Positions 52,841-64,000 of a stretch of 64,000 nucleotides of DNA are shown here, one piece after another (the stretch's first letter is position 1; every line of letters begins with the position of its first letter). The stretch is from Synaphobranchus kaupii (taxonomy: Eukaryota > Chordata > Actinopteri > Anguilliformes > Synaphobranchidae). The DNA lies in assembly GCA_029718625.1 (NCBI GenBank), contig CM056383.1, forward strand, positions 19,569,930 to 19,633,929, written 5' to 3'. The notes beneath the pieces were generated by a model that ran no database searches, was not told the DNA's origin, and saw only the letters and a list, made by a program, of their open reading frames with translations. The translations under genes and the position numbers were made by a program.

Positions 52841-55800
52841 TTCCATTTTATTAACTCATGTTTGACAAAAACTTCAGATATAGATCTAGTCTAAGCTCCT
52901 GAATTGTCATCTATGGGTTGGGGGAACCTATCCATTGAATGACGAATATTAAAATTTACCTAGACAATAAATACACTGTACCTCACTCCAAACCAGTCCA
53001 TTAATTAACAAAGTGTGTGCACAAAAGCTAGATAACTAGATATTGAATGCTAGATAACACAGCAGCATGTGGTAGCAACTTGTAACATAATGTTATGGAG
53101 GTCAGTAACAGGCTTGGAGAATGATTAATTTTGAGTCTTCATGCCACCCCCTCTTCCCCCTCCCCCGACATCACACCCCACGCCCAGCTGGCCAGAGCAA
53201 CCAGCCTGACTTCCCCCTCACTCTCTCAGCCTTGAGACCCTGCTTCCAAAACACAGCTGCATACCAGCCTTTCACCAAGGGATTCTGCTGGCTAATGGAA
53301 ATGCGTCAGGACGGCGCATTCCTAAAATGCGATAACGCAACGTCCCGTCGTGCGCACGGGCCCGCATCCGGTCCCAAGACATTGCTCCATGTGACAAAGT
53401 CCGACATTGTCTCTTCCCATTATTCTCCTTCATTAGCCATTCGGAGTTCTGTAGAGGGTTCCAAGCAAAGAGCTTAACAGTGGAATAGCAATCGCGATCA
53501 TCTTGTTCCTGCTTTCATCATCCTCCCCCGATTACTGTGCATTGGGTCCTCTTTGGCTACCAAATGAGGCGACCGCCTGTCAAGAAAGCGGAGCTGTGTA
53601 TGAACGCCTTGACTGTTCCCACTTGATCTACATGCACAGTAGACACTGCCAGCTTGCTTTTACTTTTCAGTACCAAAAACCCAAGGGAATTTTGACAGTA
53701 GTGTGAAAAGCTCACAGGTCAATGCTGTTTATACCGCATTTAAATAGTATTGATCCAAAAACGCACTTGACCCTTGAAAAAGTGTGTGCACTGCAGTGAA
53801 AGATATTATAGATATTTAATGAAGTTTCTGACAACCTACCTTATTACAGTGGCTGGTATAGAACCACTCTGGGATTTGCGGTCTAAAGCAAGAAAACACA
53901 CTCCAAACTCCAAAGCAGCTTGTACAGCGGTTGTACGCGTACGTATATTATCCTATTCAAGAAATTATGTTAAATCTTATTTTCAGTGAGAACAATTTCC
54001 TATGGGTCATGCAACCCAATACCGCTGCGCTCAAGGAAATTGTGGCTGGATTATTTTTATCAGCATTATTATATAAAAAGACATAGACAGTGGGGCAGAC
54101 CCACAACACACAAACAAACATATCAAATAAAGACATTCAATAGAATCATTGCATTAATCAAACTAATTAAGTGAATTAAAGTGGAATAGCCTGCAGCCAA
54201 ACGTCATCATTAAAAATAGCCCCCGCTGTCCCGAGATGTCCAGTGTTATCAAGCAGTCCAACACACAAGCTCCGCCTCCACGACTTTCCTCCATACACGC
54301 AGTGTTGCGGTCTCTGTCCACTGTCAACACGGAGCACCGTACTGCGTCAGCCTTCCCACTCATCGCCTCAGTCCTCCCCCGCATTATCTTCTCCTTCCCT
54401 TCCCTGGTGGCCTTTTGAAGATTGCCTGCAGTCCTAGATCAGTCCCGACATCTTCAACTCTGGTGAAGAGTGATGGTAAACTTTGTGGCTGCAGATCCAA
54501 CTGACATTCCTGAGCATATGTTGTGAATGCTTCTCCATGGTGACAACCACAAACTAAATTATCCCGAATAGACAATTTGTAAACATTATCAAAACGAGCA
54601 GCAGGAGTGCCCTGAACAATCTCCAGCCCACTTCCCCGTCCCACAACAGACACACAGCGCATGAAAAAAACAAAAGACAAAAGCCAGACACAACAAAATA
54701 CATTCATATTAACAAACACAAACACGCGAGACAGCTGGACTACATGTCGCCATTACAGCGCCATGTGATGTCACTATCAATTATTTGAAGTTTCTTTTCT
54801 TGCGCTAGTCCATGAACCTCAAATGCCCCTATGCCAGCTATTGTAAGGAACAGAGTACCTAATGTATGCTTCATTATACAATGGGTGCTTCTCTTCAGCG
54901 GGCATTGAGAAACAGAAAACCCGAAAACTTGTCTCAATCAGCTAACAACCTGAACCTGAACAATAATAATCCCCCACCAGTGTGCAAAGTTTGCCAAAAA
55001 GACATATTCCTTCAAAAATAATTATATTGTTTATGTCATCAAACTAAGCAATTTATTCAACATGGTCTGAATGCATTTTTTGATTAATTTACTAATTTAA
55101 TAAAAAAATAAAAATGTGATACATTTTTATCATGTGTATCTATGTATGTATGCACATTTGCATGATTTTAAACACATTTTCAAGATATTCTACAGTCTAA
55201 CCCTAGAAAACTACTGTTAATTTTGAGTTATCCTGCTGGGATAACTCAAAATTATCCCAATATTTAACTTGAAGCTGCATTTTAAGATTTCTAATGCATT
55301 TTAAGCTGACCTGCAATTGCCTGAAGTTGAAACTCGTTTTATTCAAGTATTCCTTCTCCTTAGAAAATTCAGTGTGTAACCAATGTGGCCTGGCTCTGGC
55401 CTACCTTTCCCCTATATCCTGTGGTAAACTACTATTAGCCAAGTCATGCATATGCATTTTTGTGATGAATATGCACAGTTTAACTACCTGTGTCAATGGT
55501 ACATCATATTAAATAACAGATTTTACATAATGATAAGAGGGGTAATTAGATGAATGAATGAGCCTGCAAGTAAGGCAAGGATTTCCTTAGCAAACGGTTA
55601 CAAGCAAAGGCAGCAGAGATGCTCCTTTTGAAAGTATCCTTTCATTTGCAGTGGCAAAGCAACCTTCGAGAGATATTTCCACAGCTCTTCTGTGGCTTAT
55701 GGTTAATTTCTCAATACTTCAAGTCTGTAGTGTTGGCTGTGGCTGACTGTCTGGGCCCGGTTCTGTTGTTTTAAAAGCCCCAGTGTAGAAATTGCAGCAA

Positions 55801-55930
55801 TTCACACGTGTCTTTTGGAAAGGCATGCTGCGAGCTCTGCTACGTGCCAAGTGTGCTATAGTATCAAAGTGTCTTTTCTGACACATTTAAGAGGAATGTT
55901 TTGCATTTACTTGTGACCTTTAAACACCAT
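52841..55930. other. Non-coding stretch with weak coding-like signals
   Basis: Includes a CpG-containing unique patch (53270-53660) and two consecutive minus-strand frames with hydrophobic N-termini (54740-54937 and 54384-54725), discussed in findings. No feature here is firmly supported as a gene. Confidence 0.3.
55220..55252. repeat. Perfect 14-bp hairpin
   Basis: attttgagttatcc and ggataactcaaaat surround a 5-base loop. Confidence 0.85.
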
Positions 55931-57929
55931 GGGCCCTATCTTGGCGATCTTGGCGCTTAGTCTAAGCGCATGGCGCTAAGTCCATTTAGGGCGTGTCCAA
56001 GTCCACTTTTGCTATTTTAACAGCGTGTTTTTTTGGCGCTAAGCACGGCGCATGGCGCAACTGGGCTGAACCTAGTCGCTTCATTAATTATAGGTGTGTC
56101 TTGGGCGTGACATTCAATAAACCAATCAAAATGTCATATCCCATTCCCTTTAAAAGCCTGCTTTTCCACCTTGGCGGATTGCTTATGATGGCGAAACAGA
56201 CATGCTCGTGCGTGTTTAGTGTGATCAAGGAATAGGCTAAATGGAGTATGATCAATATTATTCAGACTAACCATTAGCCTATGAGTTCCCGGTAATTCCA
56301 GACAGGGCTGTTATTTTACAAAATATGTGCGGTTAAATTTCGTTAAAAGGACCTGCAACAGCTGAGAATAAGCTATCAATGGCTTCAGTCTCACCTTAGA
56401 AAACGCTAAATTAGCCTGCTTGTTCAGCGAATTTCGTTTGATTATGCAATGAAAGTGTCAAACATCAATTCCAAGAGGCTGTTCTCATGGAGTTCTCGAA
56501 GTTCAAGCTTCATCCAAAGTTCATTAGGCTACCTGCATAGTAGGCTAATATTGATTAATAACATACATACCGTTATTTTGCCTTAATGATGACACTAAAT
56601 AGCCATACAATAAAGCTGTCAGGTTCGCAACCCATAAGTTCACGCATATTTCCCCTTGTTTAATAATGTCCTGTTTATGGAAATGTGACCAACCTGTTTT
56701 ACTCGTAGCGTAATCCTTTAAAACAATCCACTTTCCCAGGAAGACCGTTAAACGTGCGACTTACAGCAGGGGAAACAGAACATGCAGCTCACGTGCAGAG
56801 AATGGCATTAAAATTAATTGTGAATTAATTGTGTAACGTGCTGCAAATTTGTTTTAGTTTCTAATTAGACGCTTAGTTCTCTTTAAAATCGTTTTGTTCA
56901 GTTAATGAATAACGGGTGAAATCAGCTGGGTTTTAAACAGTGAGAGTATGGAAACCTGGTCACTGTAATTTAAAAAAATATGAAGAACGAAGAATAGCTA
57001 AGGTTACAATTTAGTTAACATGGTGACATCTCCGTTTTTTAACCATAGGCTATCGAAAAAAACCTTATGCACAGCGAATTCGCTGTAGCCTAGGCTATTT
57101 GAAAAACAATAAATGCAATATTCACTGGACAAGGTTTTGAACTTTTTTCAGTCACAAACCATTCTATTTACTTACAGGCTGTATTCATAGATAAACAGAG
57201 CTGTATTGTAATGACATCTGAAGCGCATTTTCAGAACTTAAATGTCCGTCTATTGCCGTGCGCGAGTTTTCCATTGAATGACAATTCACGCATTAGGTGC
57301 AAAGACAATTCGCGCATTAGGCTTGATAGCTATAGGTGTTATCAGCTCCTTTTTAATGGATAGCCATTGTCCCGTACCATCGCACATCGCCTGGATGTTG
57401 ATGGAGTGGGCTGAGAGCAATGTAATGTGGCATTGTTTCCCTTCGCTGAGGGAAAGGTATGTGGACCTATGGAACCTTTTATTATTATGCATTTTTGATA
57501 TAGCCTACACAATAATAATATTTCACATTGTGATCTAGATATTTTAGTCATGCCTGTGCACGCCCCTGTGTGTAACAGACAGGAGGGTATGCGCGTTGTG
57601 CACACGCCTATGTAGACGCACTTATATGCGCCGTTAAAATAGCATGTAAACAACTGCGACATGACTTTAGACCGGGTTTGTGGTGGTTCTAGCGCAAGCG
57701 CTTTCTGCTGGCTCAAGATAGCAATACGCCAAAAAGAATCCTGGCCACTCCTCATCTTAAGACCAACACGCCCAGTTCACTAATGATCGCGCAAGACTTA
57801 CGCCGTCAAACATGCTAGTTTGACGGTGTAAGCGTTAGGCGTTATTATGGACCTAGCGCCGGGTGTAAGATAGCAAAGACACTTGCGTTTGCGTTAGCGC
57901 CGCTTTGCGCCGGGTGTAAGATAGGGCCC
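55931..57929. mobile_element. 2-kb TIR DNA transposon without transposase
   Basis: The termini gggccctatctt and aagatagggccc are exact 12-bp inverted repeats. Subterminal DNA at both ends is rich in ggcgc/gcgcc motifs, and cgccgggtgtaagatag occurs twice at the right end (57859 and 57909). A 12-bp hairpin lies at about 57801-57830. Interior frames are short and unrecognised. Related elements are common in teleosts; I lean to a Harbinger-like or other cut-and-paste family but see no diagnostic target duplication. Confidence 0.65.
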
Positions 57930-58547
57930 CTTGTGTTTAGTCTTTTTCATATTTTCAGAAAATACATACGGTATTTACATGACATGTCGTAATACAATGG
58001 AATTTAGTAGCCAACATTCTTGTTAATCATTATCAAAATCACTGCATTGTTAAATGTGCAATTATATTATTTTATAACAACCAGTGGTTATTACACATTT
58101 TAAGTTATTTGTCTCCTGATATATTCCAGATGATCCCACTTTCCTAATTGCTAGTGTTTAGATTTGAGCCCGACAATGTCCTGCTTGAATCATAATTCAT
58201 CACTGTAAACAGTGGGGGTAATTTACGGCTCTCGGTATGTGCATGTGGCGTAACTGGATATGATCCTAAAACTAGCAGGGTCTTGTTTTCACCCACCCCC
58301 ACTCCTCTCTTCCCCCCTGGCTTGGATGCTGAAGACACAGTCTGACTGCAATGTGATGCTCTGCAGTCACTCACCCGTCACATGACTGGGGAGGGTGTGG
58401 AAATAGCATGTCCAATGACGACAAACTAACTATACAGGAACACTTTCCTGGAAACAGTTATCGTGATGTATGCGGCACAGATATGACATACTTGCAGCCC
58501 CATATTAGGTTGAAAGTTATGGGCTAACGCGAGTGTTCCCCATCTTT

Positions 58548-58700
58548 TTTGAACAGGGCCGATGTGGGTGCAGGTTTTTGTTGTCACCAATCACTAAAAC
58601 ACTTGATTCAATTAATCAAGGTGTTGATTGAAGACTGTGATTAGTGAAATAGGTGAATCAGGTGTTTTAGTACTGGACTTGCCTGCACTCACACCAGCCC
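58548..58700. repeat. Dispersed short repeat with internal inverted repeat
   Basis: cactaaaacacttgattcaa near 58592 pairs with tgaatcaggtgttttagt near 58653. The flanks carry the gcaggtttttgttg and ggacttgcctgcac pieces of the dispersed family. Confidence 0.5.
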
Positions 58701-59574
58701 CTGTGTTTGGGAGTCAGTATGTTGACACTGATTTGATGACCTCTTCAACAGTGCATATCTGAAGGTGCAATTCAAAGCAGTGAGTGAAATAAAGATAAAG
58801 TTGGCCTATTGTGGAAGGAGCCAGCTTTGCTATGGTAAAACTTGCTTTAATAAAAAATTGAACAGGTGAGTCCGCTTGGGGTACTCCTACAGTCCAGGGG
58901 AAAGATTTAAACAAAAAGACACAAGCATTCATGTGTCCCCATATGACAGTTAGTTTTTACAATGGACAACTTTTTCTCCTGTGTACAGTATGAACAGGCA
59001 AAATTAGGCAGCATGTTTATTAATCGAATCTTCCATGACCAACCCCATTTATTTTTCAAACCATAATGAATTTAATCATGAACTTTTACGAGATGTGCTG
59101 ACACGTCTGAGAATGTTGGTCTTTAGCTCAGCAGGCTAATGCTATCTCCCGCTGTGCGGGAATGACCTCTCCTGTGCTGTGTGACCCTGGCGGTTAGTCA
59201 GGGTGTGGAATGTGTGTCACCTCATCAAGTACTGAAGAGCTGATACATGGGAAATGACAAAGGAAAATGAAGAGATTGCCCCCCAGTCACCCCCATCATT
59301 TTTACCTGATGGGTATCTGGCAAACAGTTCTGGACTGAGCTTTCCTTCAATGAGCAATTTTTAACACATCAGCTGTGGATGAGTGAGCGGAAGCAGAGGT
59401 GTGAATGGTGAGACCTTGACGTTACTGGTAGGAGCCGGTTGTATTCCTATTATTTGGATTGAAAATCTCCTGTAGCTTCACACCCAGTCCCCAATGGCTT
59501 TTGGGATATGCCAGGACTACACATAGAGACACATGAGCAGGACTGCCTGGAATTATTATTTTTTTTAAACTTTA

Positions 59575-59578
<4 letters not shown>

Positions 59579-59639
<61 letters not shown>
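59579..59639. repeat. (AT)n microsatellite, about 30 units
   Basis: Uninterrupted, self-complementary AT tract. Confidence 0.95.
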
Positions 59640-59641
<2 letters not shown>

Positions 59642-61596
59642 TAATATTAAAACTGTAACAATACTATTTATATAATGCATCCAAAATGAAATACTGATCT
59701 TGAATGTCCCTTACACAAATGGAGTGTACTACACGACATTATAAATATGGGGAAAAAATGAACAATATAATTCACAGCAGTGTATTTTAAAGGATACTGC
59801 AACATTTGAAAGTGGCAATTATTTGTAAATTTGCATGTATATTGTGCAGCATTGCAATATCTGGGAGTACATTTATGTCAGTATATTGCAATATATTACA
59901 TTTCCAAAAGGGGTGGTCACTGACGAGCATTGTTGTTTGCCAGTAAAAAGAAAAAATCTAATAACTTCAGAACCAAGCTTTTTTTCCACATTCATTGGGT
60001 TTCTGAATATATTTCAATATTTTCCCCTTCTTGTGAAAGCCCTTGCTGCAGGCCTGCACTGTACTAGTCAAGCTTGCCACAGTGATTTATTGAGAAGTTG
60101 TTTACCAATAAAAAACGGTTCTTTGTCTCCTCCTCCCCCCAAAATGGAAAAAGAAACTGATTCAACTGAAAGGACATTCGCTGCTGACAGGCTGTCTTTC
60201 ATCCCCCCTATCTAAGGCCTCTTAAATTGTTCCCTCCGTGTCACGACCAGATCCTCGTTCTTATTCATGCAGTTTGAAAGCTCCCTTTCTTTTCACTCTT
60301 GGCAAATAGCGCCCTACAACAGTCAAATAAGCACAGTGTGCTGACAGACTCATTACCAAGCGTAAGGGAACAAATTGTGGCCTTTTTGGGTGGGAGCTGG
60401 GCATCGCAATGGTGTTGGGCCCAGTCCTTATCCGATTTAGCTTGTTTCTTGTTAGTCAGTGGCTGTCACTCAGGATCTCTGAGTTTCTGGTTCATTGACC
60501 CTGCTGGGGAGAGTGCACTTTTTTCAACATTTTTCTTTATATCTAAGTCCACAAAACAAACAGGACAGGTGTGACCTTATCAAGGTGATTAACATGCAGG
60601 CTAACTGATTGTTTCCCCAATAGGTTTGACCTTTTCCCCAAAACTCTGGTAATGGGTGCTCTTACCCTTTTTCTGTGCTGTGCCCCTAGGCCCACACTTG
60701 CACCTTTGTCAGTACAGCCAATTGGTTCTTCAGGGTCATTGCTCTCCTCTAAGCTTCAAATGAATATTGCCTGGCTGAGCACATCAGCCTCCCTGTCACA
60801 CCTTAATGAGTGACACTGATGATCTAATGAGTGTCCTCCCACATATTCCATCCTGCTCAAACAGTGTCAAGTACAGCAGGTGTTGTTTCTTCTGGCTAGT
60901 ACTGCACTTTGTCAGGAAATGACATCCTACTGCTTTCCAGGAACAGGAACCCATTTTCCTGGACCCGGTTCTGAGTAGGAGAACCTCCAAACCCTGTCCA
61001 GCAGCAGATGGAGCCGAGACATTGGCCGGGATTCAACAACCTATGCTTTCACAAATAAATGCCAGTGATTTTTTTTATTTACAGTCTGGTGAGTTCAGCG
61101 TTAAACTCCGCAGTTAAAACTTTTTCAGACCGATTGTACATTATGGAAAACCTTAATGGTCCATTGAATTACCCAGTACAATGAACAGTCAAATATTTCT
61201 GTCATTGGAAAGCATATATATAACCAGAGCACTTCAAAGCTATATTTTTAATTATCTTCATAATTATACATCATTACCACCACCTACTTCACCACGTCTC
61301 TATATTATAGTTGAATCTCTCTGCACATATTAGATATTATCTGCAGAGATAGATATTAATTTACATCAAAGGATAGAAATCAATAGCCTGTCTTTTTGCC
61401 TGATATGCTTTGTGACCATCAGTGACCCTGGCCTGGGACCTTTAACCATATGCCCCATTAAGATTAAAGGCTGTTAGTGGCTCAGAGGTCATTGGAGGGA
61501 CAGCAACATTTGAGTGAACATGAACATACAATATGTGTAGCTGTGCTCTGTGAAAATCAGTGGAAATTAAATTGCATTTTTTTGGCTAATCTAATA
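59640..61596. other. Non-coding stretch, nothing firmly recognised
   Basis: The part at 60290-60560 is unique and moderately GC-rich and could be a regulatory element. Frames up to 126 codons have no domain. Confidence 0.35.
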
Positions 61597-62127
61597 CACT
61601 GCCCGGCCAAAAAAAAGGTCACACACTCTAATATTTCGTTGGACCGCCTTTAGCTTTGATTATGGCGTGCATTTGTTGTGGCATTGTTTCGACAACCTTA
61701 TGCAATGTCACAACATTTATTTCCATCCAGAGTAGCATAAGTTTTTGGCTGAGATCTTGTATTGACGACGGGAGAGTCGAACCACTCCGTAAAGTGTTCT
61801 CCAGCACATCCCAAAGACTTTCAATGGGGTTAAGGTCAGGAATCTGGTGGCTAATTCATGTGTAAAAATGATTCCTCATGCTCCCTGAACCACTCTTTCA
61901 CAATTTGAGCCCGATGAATCTTGGCGCATATGCCCATTGATGGGATAACCTGGTCATTCAGTACATTCAGGTACTTCGCTGACTTCATTTTATTGCTGCA
62001 TAATGTTGCTGAGCCTAGACCTGACCAACTGAAGCAACCCCAGATCATAACACTGCCTCCAGAGGCTTGTACAGTGGGCACTATGCATGACGGGTGCAAT
62101 GGCGACTTTTTTTTTGGCCGGGCAGTG
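61597..62127 (-). mobile_element. Internally deleted Tc1-like transposon
   Basis: Ends cactgcccggccaaaaaaaa and ttttttttggccgggcagtg are inverted repeats of about 20 bp. Each is bounded by TA (61595-61596 and 62128-62129), the Tc1/mariner target duplication. At 531 bp it is about a third of a full-length element. The coding remnant inside is on the minus strand. Confidence 0.9.
61650..62096 (-). pseudogene. Tc1-like transposase, C-terminal half, broken
   Basis: Reads [16 protein letters not shown], then [13 protein letters not shown], then in a shifted frame PDLNPIESLWDVLE and ends GGPTKY before a stop. The glutamate of the DD34E triad survives in NPIES. The second aspartate, normally just before NAKIHR, is lost in this copy, and the N-terminal DNA-binding domain and first aspartate are deleted. 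A stop and frameshift at about 61852 add to the damage. Dead copy. Confidence 0.85.
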
Positions 62128-62959
62128 TATTTTTCAAGTACCATCCCTATTGTTTATACCTGAGAAAGTTTGAATGTTCTGAATGAGATATGATTGTTGA
62201 CGTAGACTAAGCTATGGTACATGGAATGTCACAGATATTATTTTTGACTGACAAATAACATTCAGAACTGTATGGTACATGGCACAGGATGGAATCAAAA
62301 ACAGAAGAAACGTACACAAACATGCTGGTATTTGTTACCATAATTGTAGTATAGACATTACATTTGATCTATTAACTTTTTATGATTATTTTGTATAACT
62401 TGTAGATACCTACTGTTTAAAACAATTATGCCCTATAACCTCGAAAGCAGATTGCACATTAAGACAATCCTCATCCTCACATCCTCAGCATATGTTTTCT
62501 TCTACCTGGGACTGCAGATGTAATTTAATCTAATAAATAACTCAGGTACAACTGGCTTTAACATAGCACATGAACAGTGAAACATTCAGTATTAAATCAA
62601 CTCTGATAGAGTACATTTTACTCTGATTTCATATAGAGTTACTGTGTGCCCTGTCAAGTAAACAAATGATTACATAAATATAATACTATATCAACTAACA
62701 GTACTTCCATTCGTATTACGTGCATGGATCATGAACTTCGCAGAGGAGGACAAGATACTGTTGACTATAGGCAGAGCAGAGCTAAGTATCTCTGAGGGAA
62801 ATAGCTGATTCAGTATGTCTTTAATCTCATAATAAGGGTTAAATGTCTGGATGAATTGGATGATCTTGTCTGTCCAGGGTTATTCTAAAGCACAACACAG
62901 TATAAAACCCAGTATTTGTCAATGCATGCACTCTGCCCACTGTGGGTCTCGACTTAATG

Positions 62960-63085
<126 letters not shown>

Positions 63086-63417
63086 TTCATGCATGCAAAC
63101 ATGTACACCAACTTCTGCATTCTAAACTATATATAGCTTTCCATCTGTTCAAATACAAATCAATCATTAATATAATTTTGGGATTAAAAATTTATACCAG
63201 TTCTTCCATCTTCGTAACTGTGATGGATCGATTTAGCAGCATAAGCCATGTGAATCCAAAGCAGCTGTTGCTTGCACGTACCCATATCCCCCCGTTCATA
63301 GGCATGAATCTATAGCAGCGCCAGTGTCAAACTGTTCATACAACATGCAATGTCCATGTGACTCCATAACTCCATTACTCAATCACACTCAAATTAGCTG
63401 CAGTTCATCAAGACCAA

Positions 63418-63500
63418 GAACTCAAACTCAATTCCTGGAGGGTCGCTGTGTTTGCTAGTTTTTCATGTGTTCCTGCCCTTAAGTGCCTAATTTAAGTCAT
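63418..63500 (+). repeat. Dispersed short repeat (another copy)
   Basis: Contains ctcaattcctggagggtcg followed by a tttgctagtttttcatgtg region, like the copies at 12778 and 38083. Confidence 0.35.
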
Positions 63501-63501
63501 C

Positions 63502-63773
63502 GGCTGTGTCCGAATCAACACCCTTCTACACTATTGAGTATGCTAGTTGGGTACACTGGGTGAGAAAGTTGTTAAGCAGGCAAAATGTTCTCTAAATGCA
63601 GTGTACTTTAAATCCCTGGATGATGTACTTATTTCCGGGTTTTTGCTGATAATAGTATTGAGGATATTTTTTGTATTCTGCATGTTACTAAAAAGTATGC
63701 AGTAAGCAGTACACAGTATGCTAGTACAGAGTACACAGAATGTAGTAGATAGGGCTCTGATTCGGACACAGCC
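63502..63773. mobile_element. MITE with perfect 15-bp inverted ends
   Basis: ggctgtgtccgaatc at the left and gattcggacacagcc at the right are exact inverted repeats. The interior has agtatgctag and cagtgtact motifs resembling a common fish repeat. Both flanks carry atc (63499-63501 and 63774-63776), a possible 3-bp target duplication. Non-coding, 272 bp. Confidence 0.75.
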
Positions 63774-64000
63774 ATCGATTGGCGAAATATTCTGTACACC
63801 TTATTTCCAAAGCTTAAATTGGCTTCATTGTACTTTCACATACATTATTTAGGATTAATCCTTTATTCTTTTGATATTACATTTATGCCATGCATTGTCA
63901 GTCACTCTGGATTATAGTGTCTTTACAGGGCTTTTGCCAGAAATCAAACTAGCCAGTGTGGACTGAAACTCTCCTATTCACTATTTACTGTTTACTCTGT

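Overview
The window looks like nuclear DNA of a ray-finned fish, probably a teleost. It is AT-rich, with long CA/GT, AAT and GAA microsatellites, a fish-type tRNA-derived SINE, L2 and Tc1/mariner remnants, many short inverted-repeat transposons and a vertebrate gene exon. There is no operon structure, and almost all short open frames are chance frames in non-coding or repeat DNA.

The only host coding exon I can support is at the left edge, on the minus strand (914-1204): the first coding exon of a type II diacylglycerol kinase, best matching dgkh (DGK eta). It ends at a GTGAGC splice donor. The rest of the gene lies to the left of the window, so about 62 kb to the right is upstream or intergenic DNA. 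I found no other exon I would defend; a candidate at 37797-38074 is listed as a finding.

The main object is a nearly intact LTR retrotransposon at 44163-49149, minus strand. It has two ~333-bp LTRs differing by two substitutions and one indel, a perfect 5-bp target duplication (ATGAC), a primer binding site matching tRNA-Ile(AAU), a Gag with a SCAN-like capsid and CCHC knuckle, an aspartic protease, and a 964-codon Pol. In Pol the integrase comes BEFORE reverse transcriptase and RNase H. That is a Ty3/gypsy sequence with Ty1/copia-like domain order, the hallmark of the Gmr1 group. The gag-protease and integrase-RT frames are offset at a 10-base homopolymer. The element sits inside an older DNA transposon whose ~170-bp inverted repeats lie at 43871-44045 and 49455-49625.

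Other mobile DNA by position: palindromic MITE (7596-7770); decayed gypsy pol on the minus strand (9307-10160); SINE (18372-18583); truncated L2 LINE with a 131-bp tandem duplication in its tail (19018-19990); a 2.3-kb modular repeat between two microsatellites (21139-23406); Tc1 fragment and a direct duplication (28171-29348); CTATAG-rich MITE (30031-30298); mariner-like MITE (30993-31140); Harbinger-like Myb/SANT relic (32975-33241); further MITEs (33699-34035, 39684-39906, 52679-52840, 63502-63773); a 2-kb TIR transposon (55931-57929); and an internally deleted Tc1 element with TA target sites (61597-62127). Remaining stretches are unique or unrecognised non-coding DNA, some of which could be conserved regulatory sequence.
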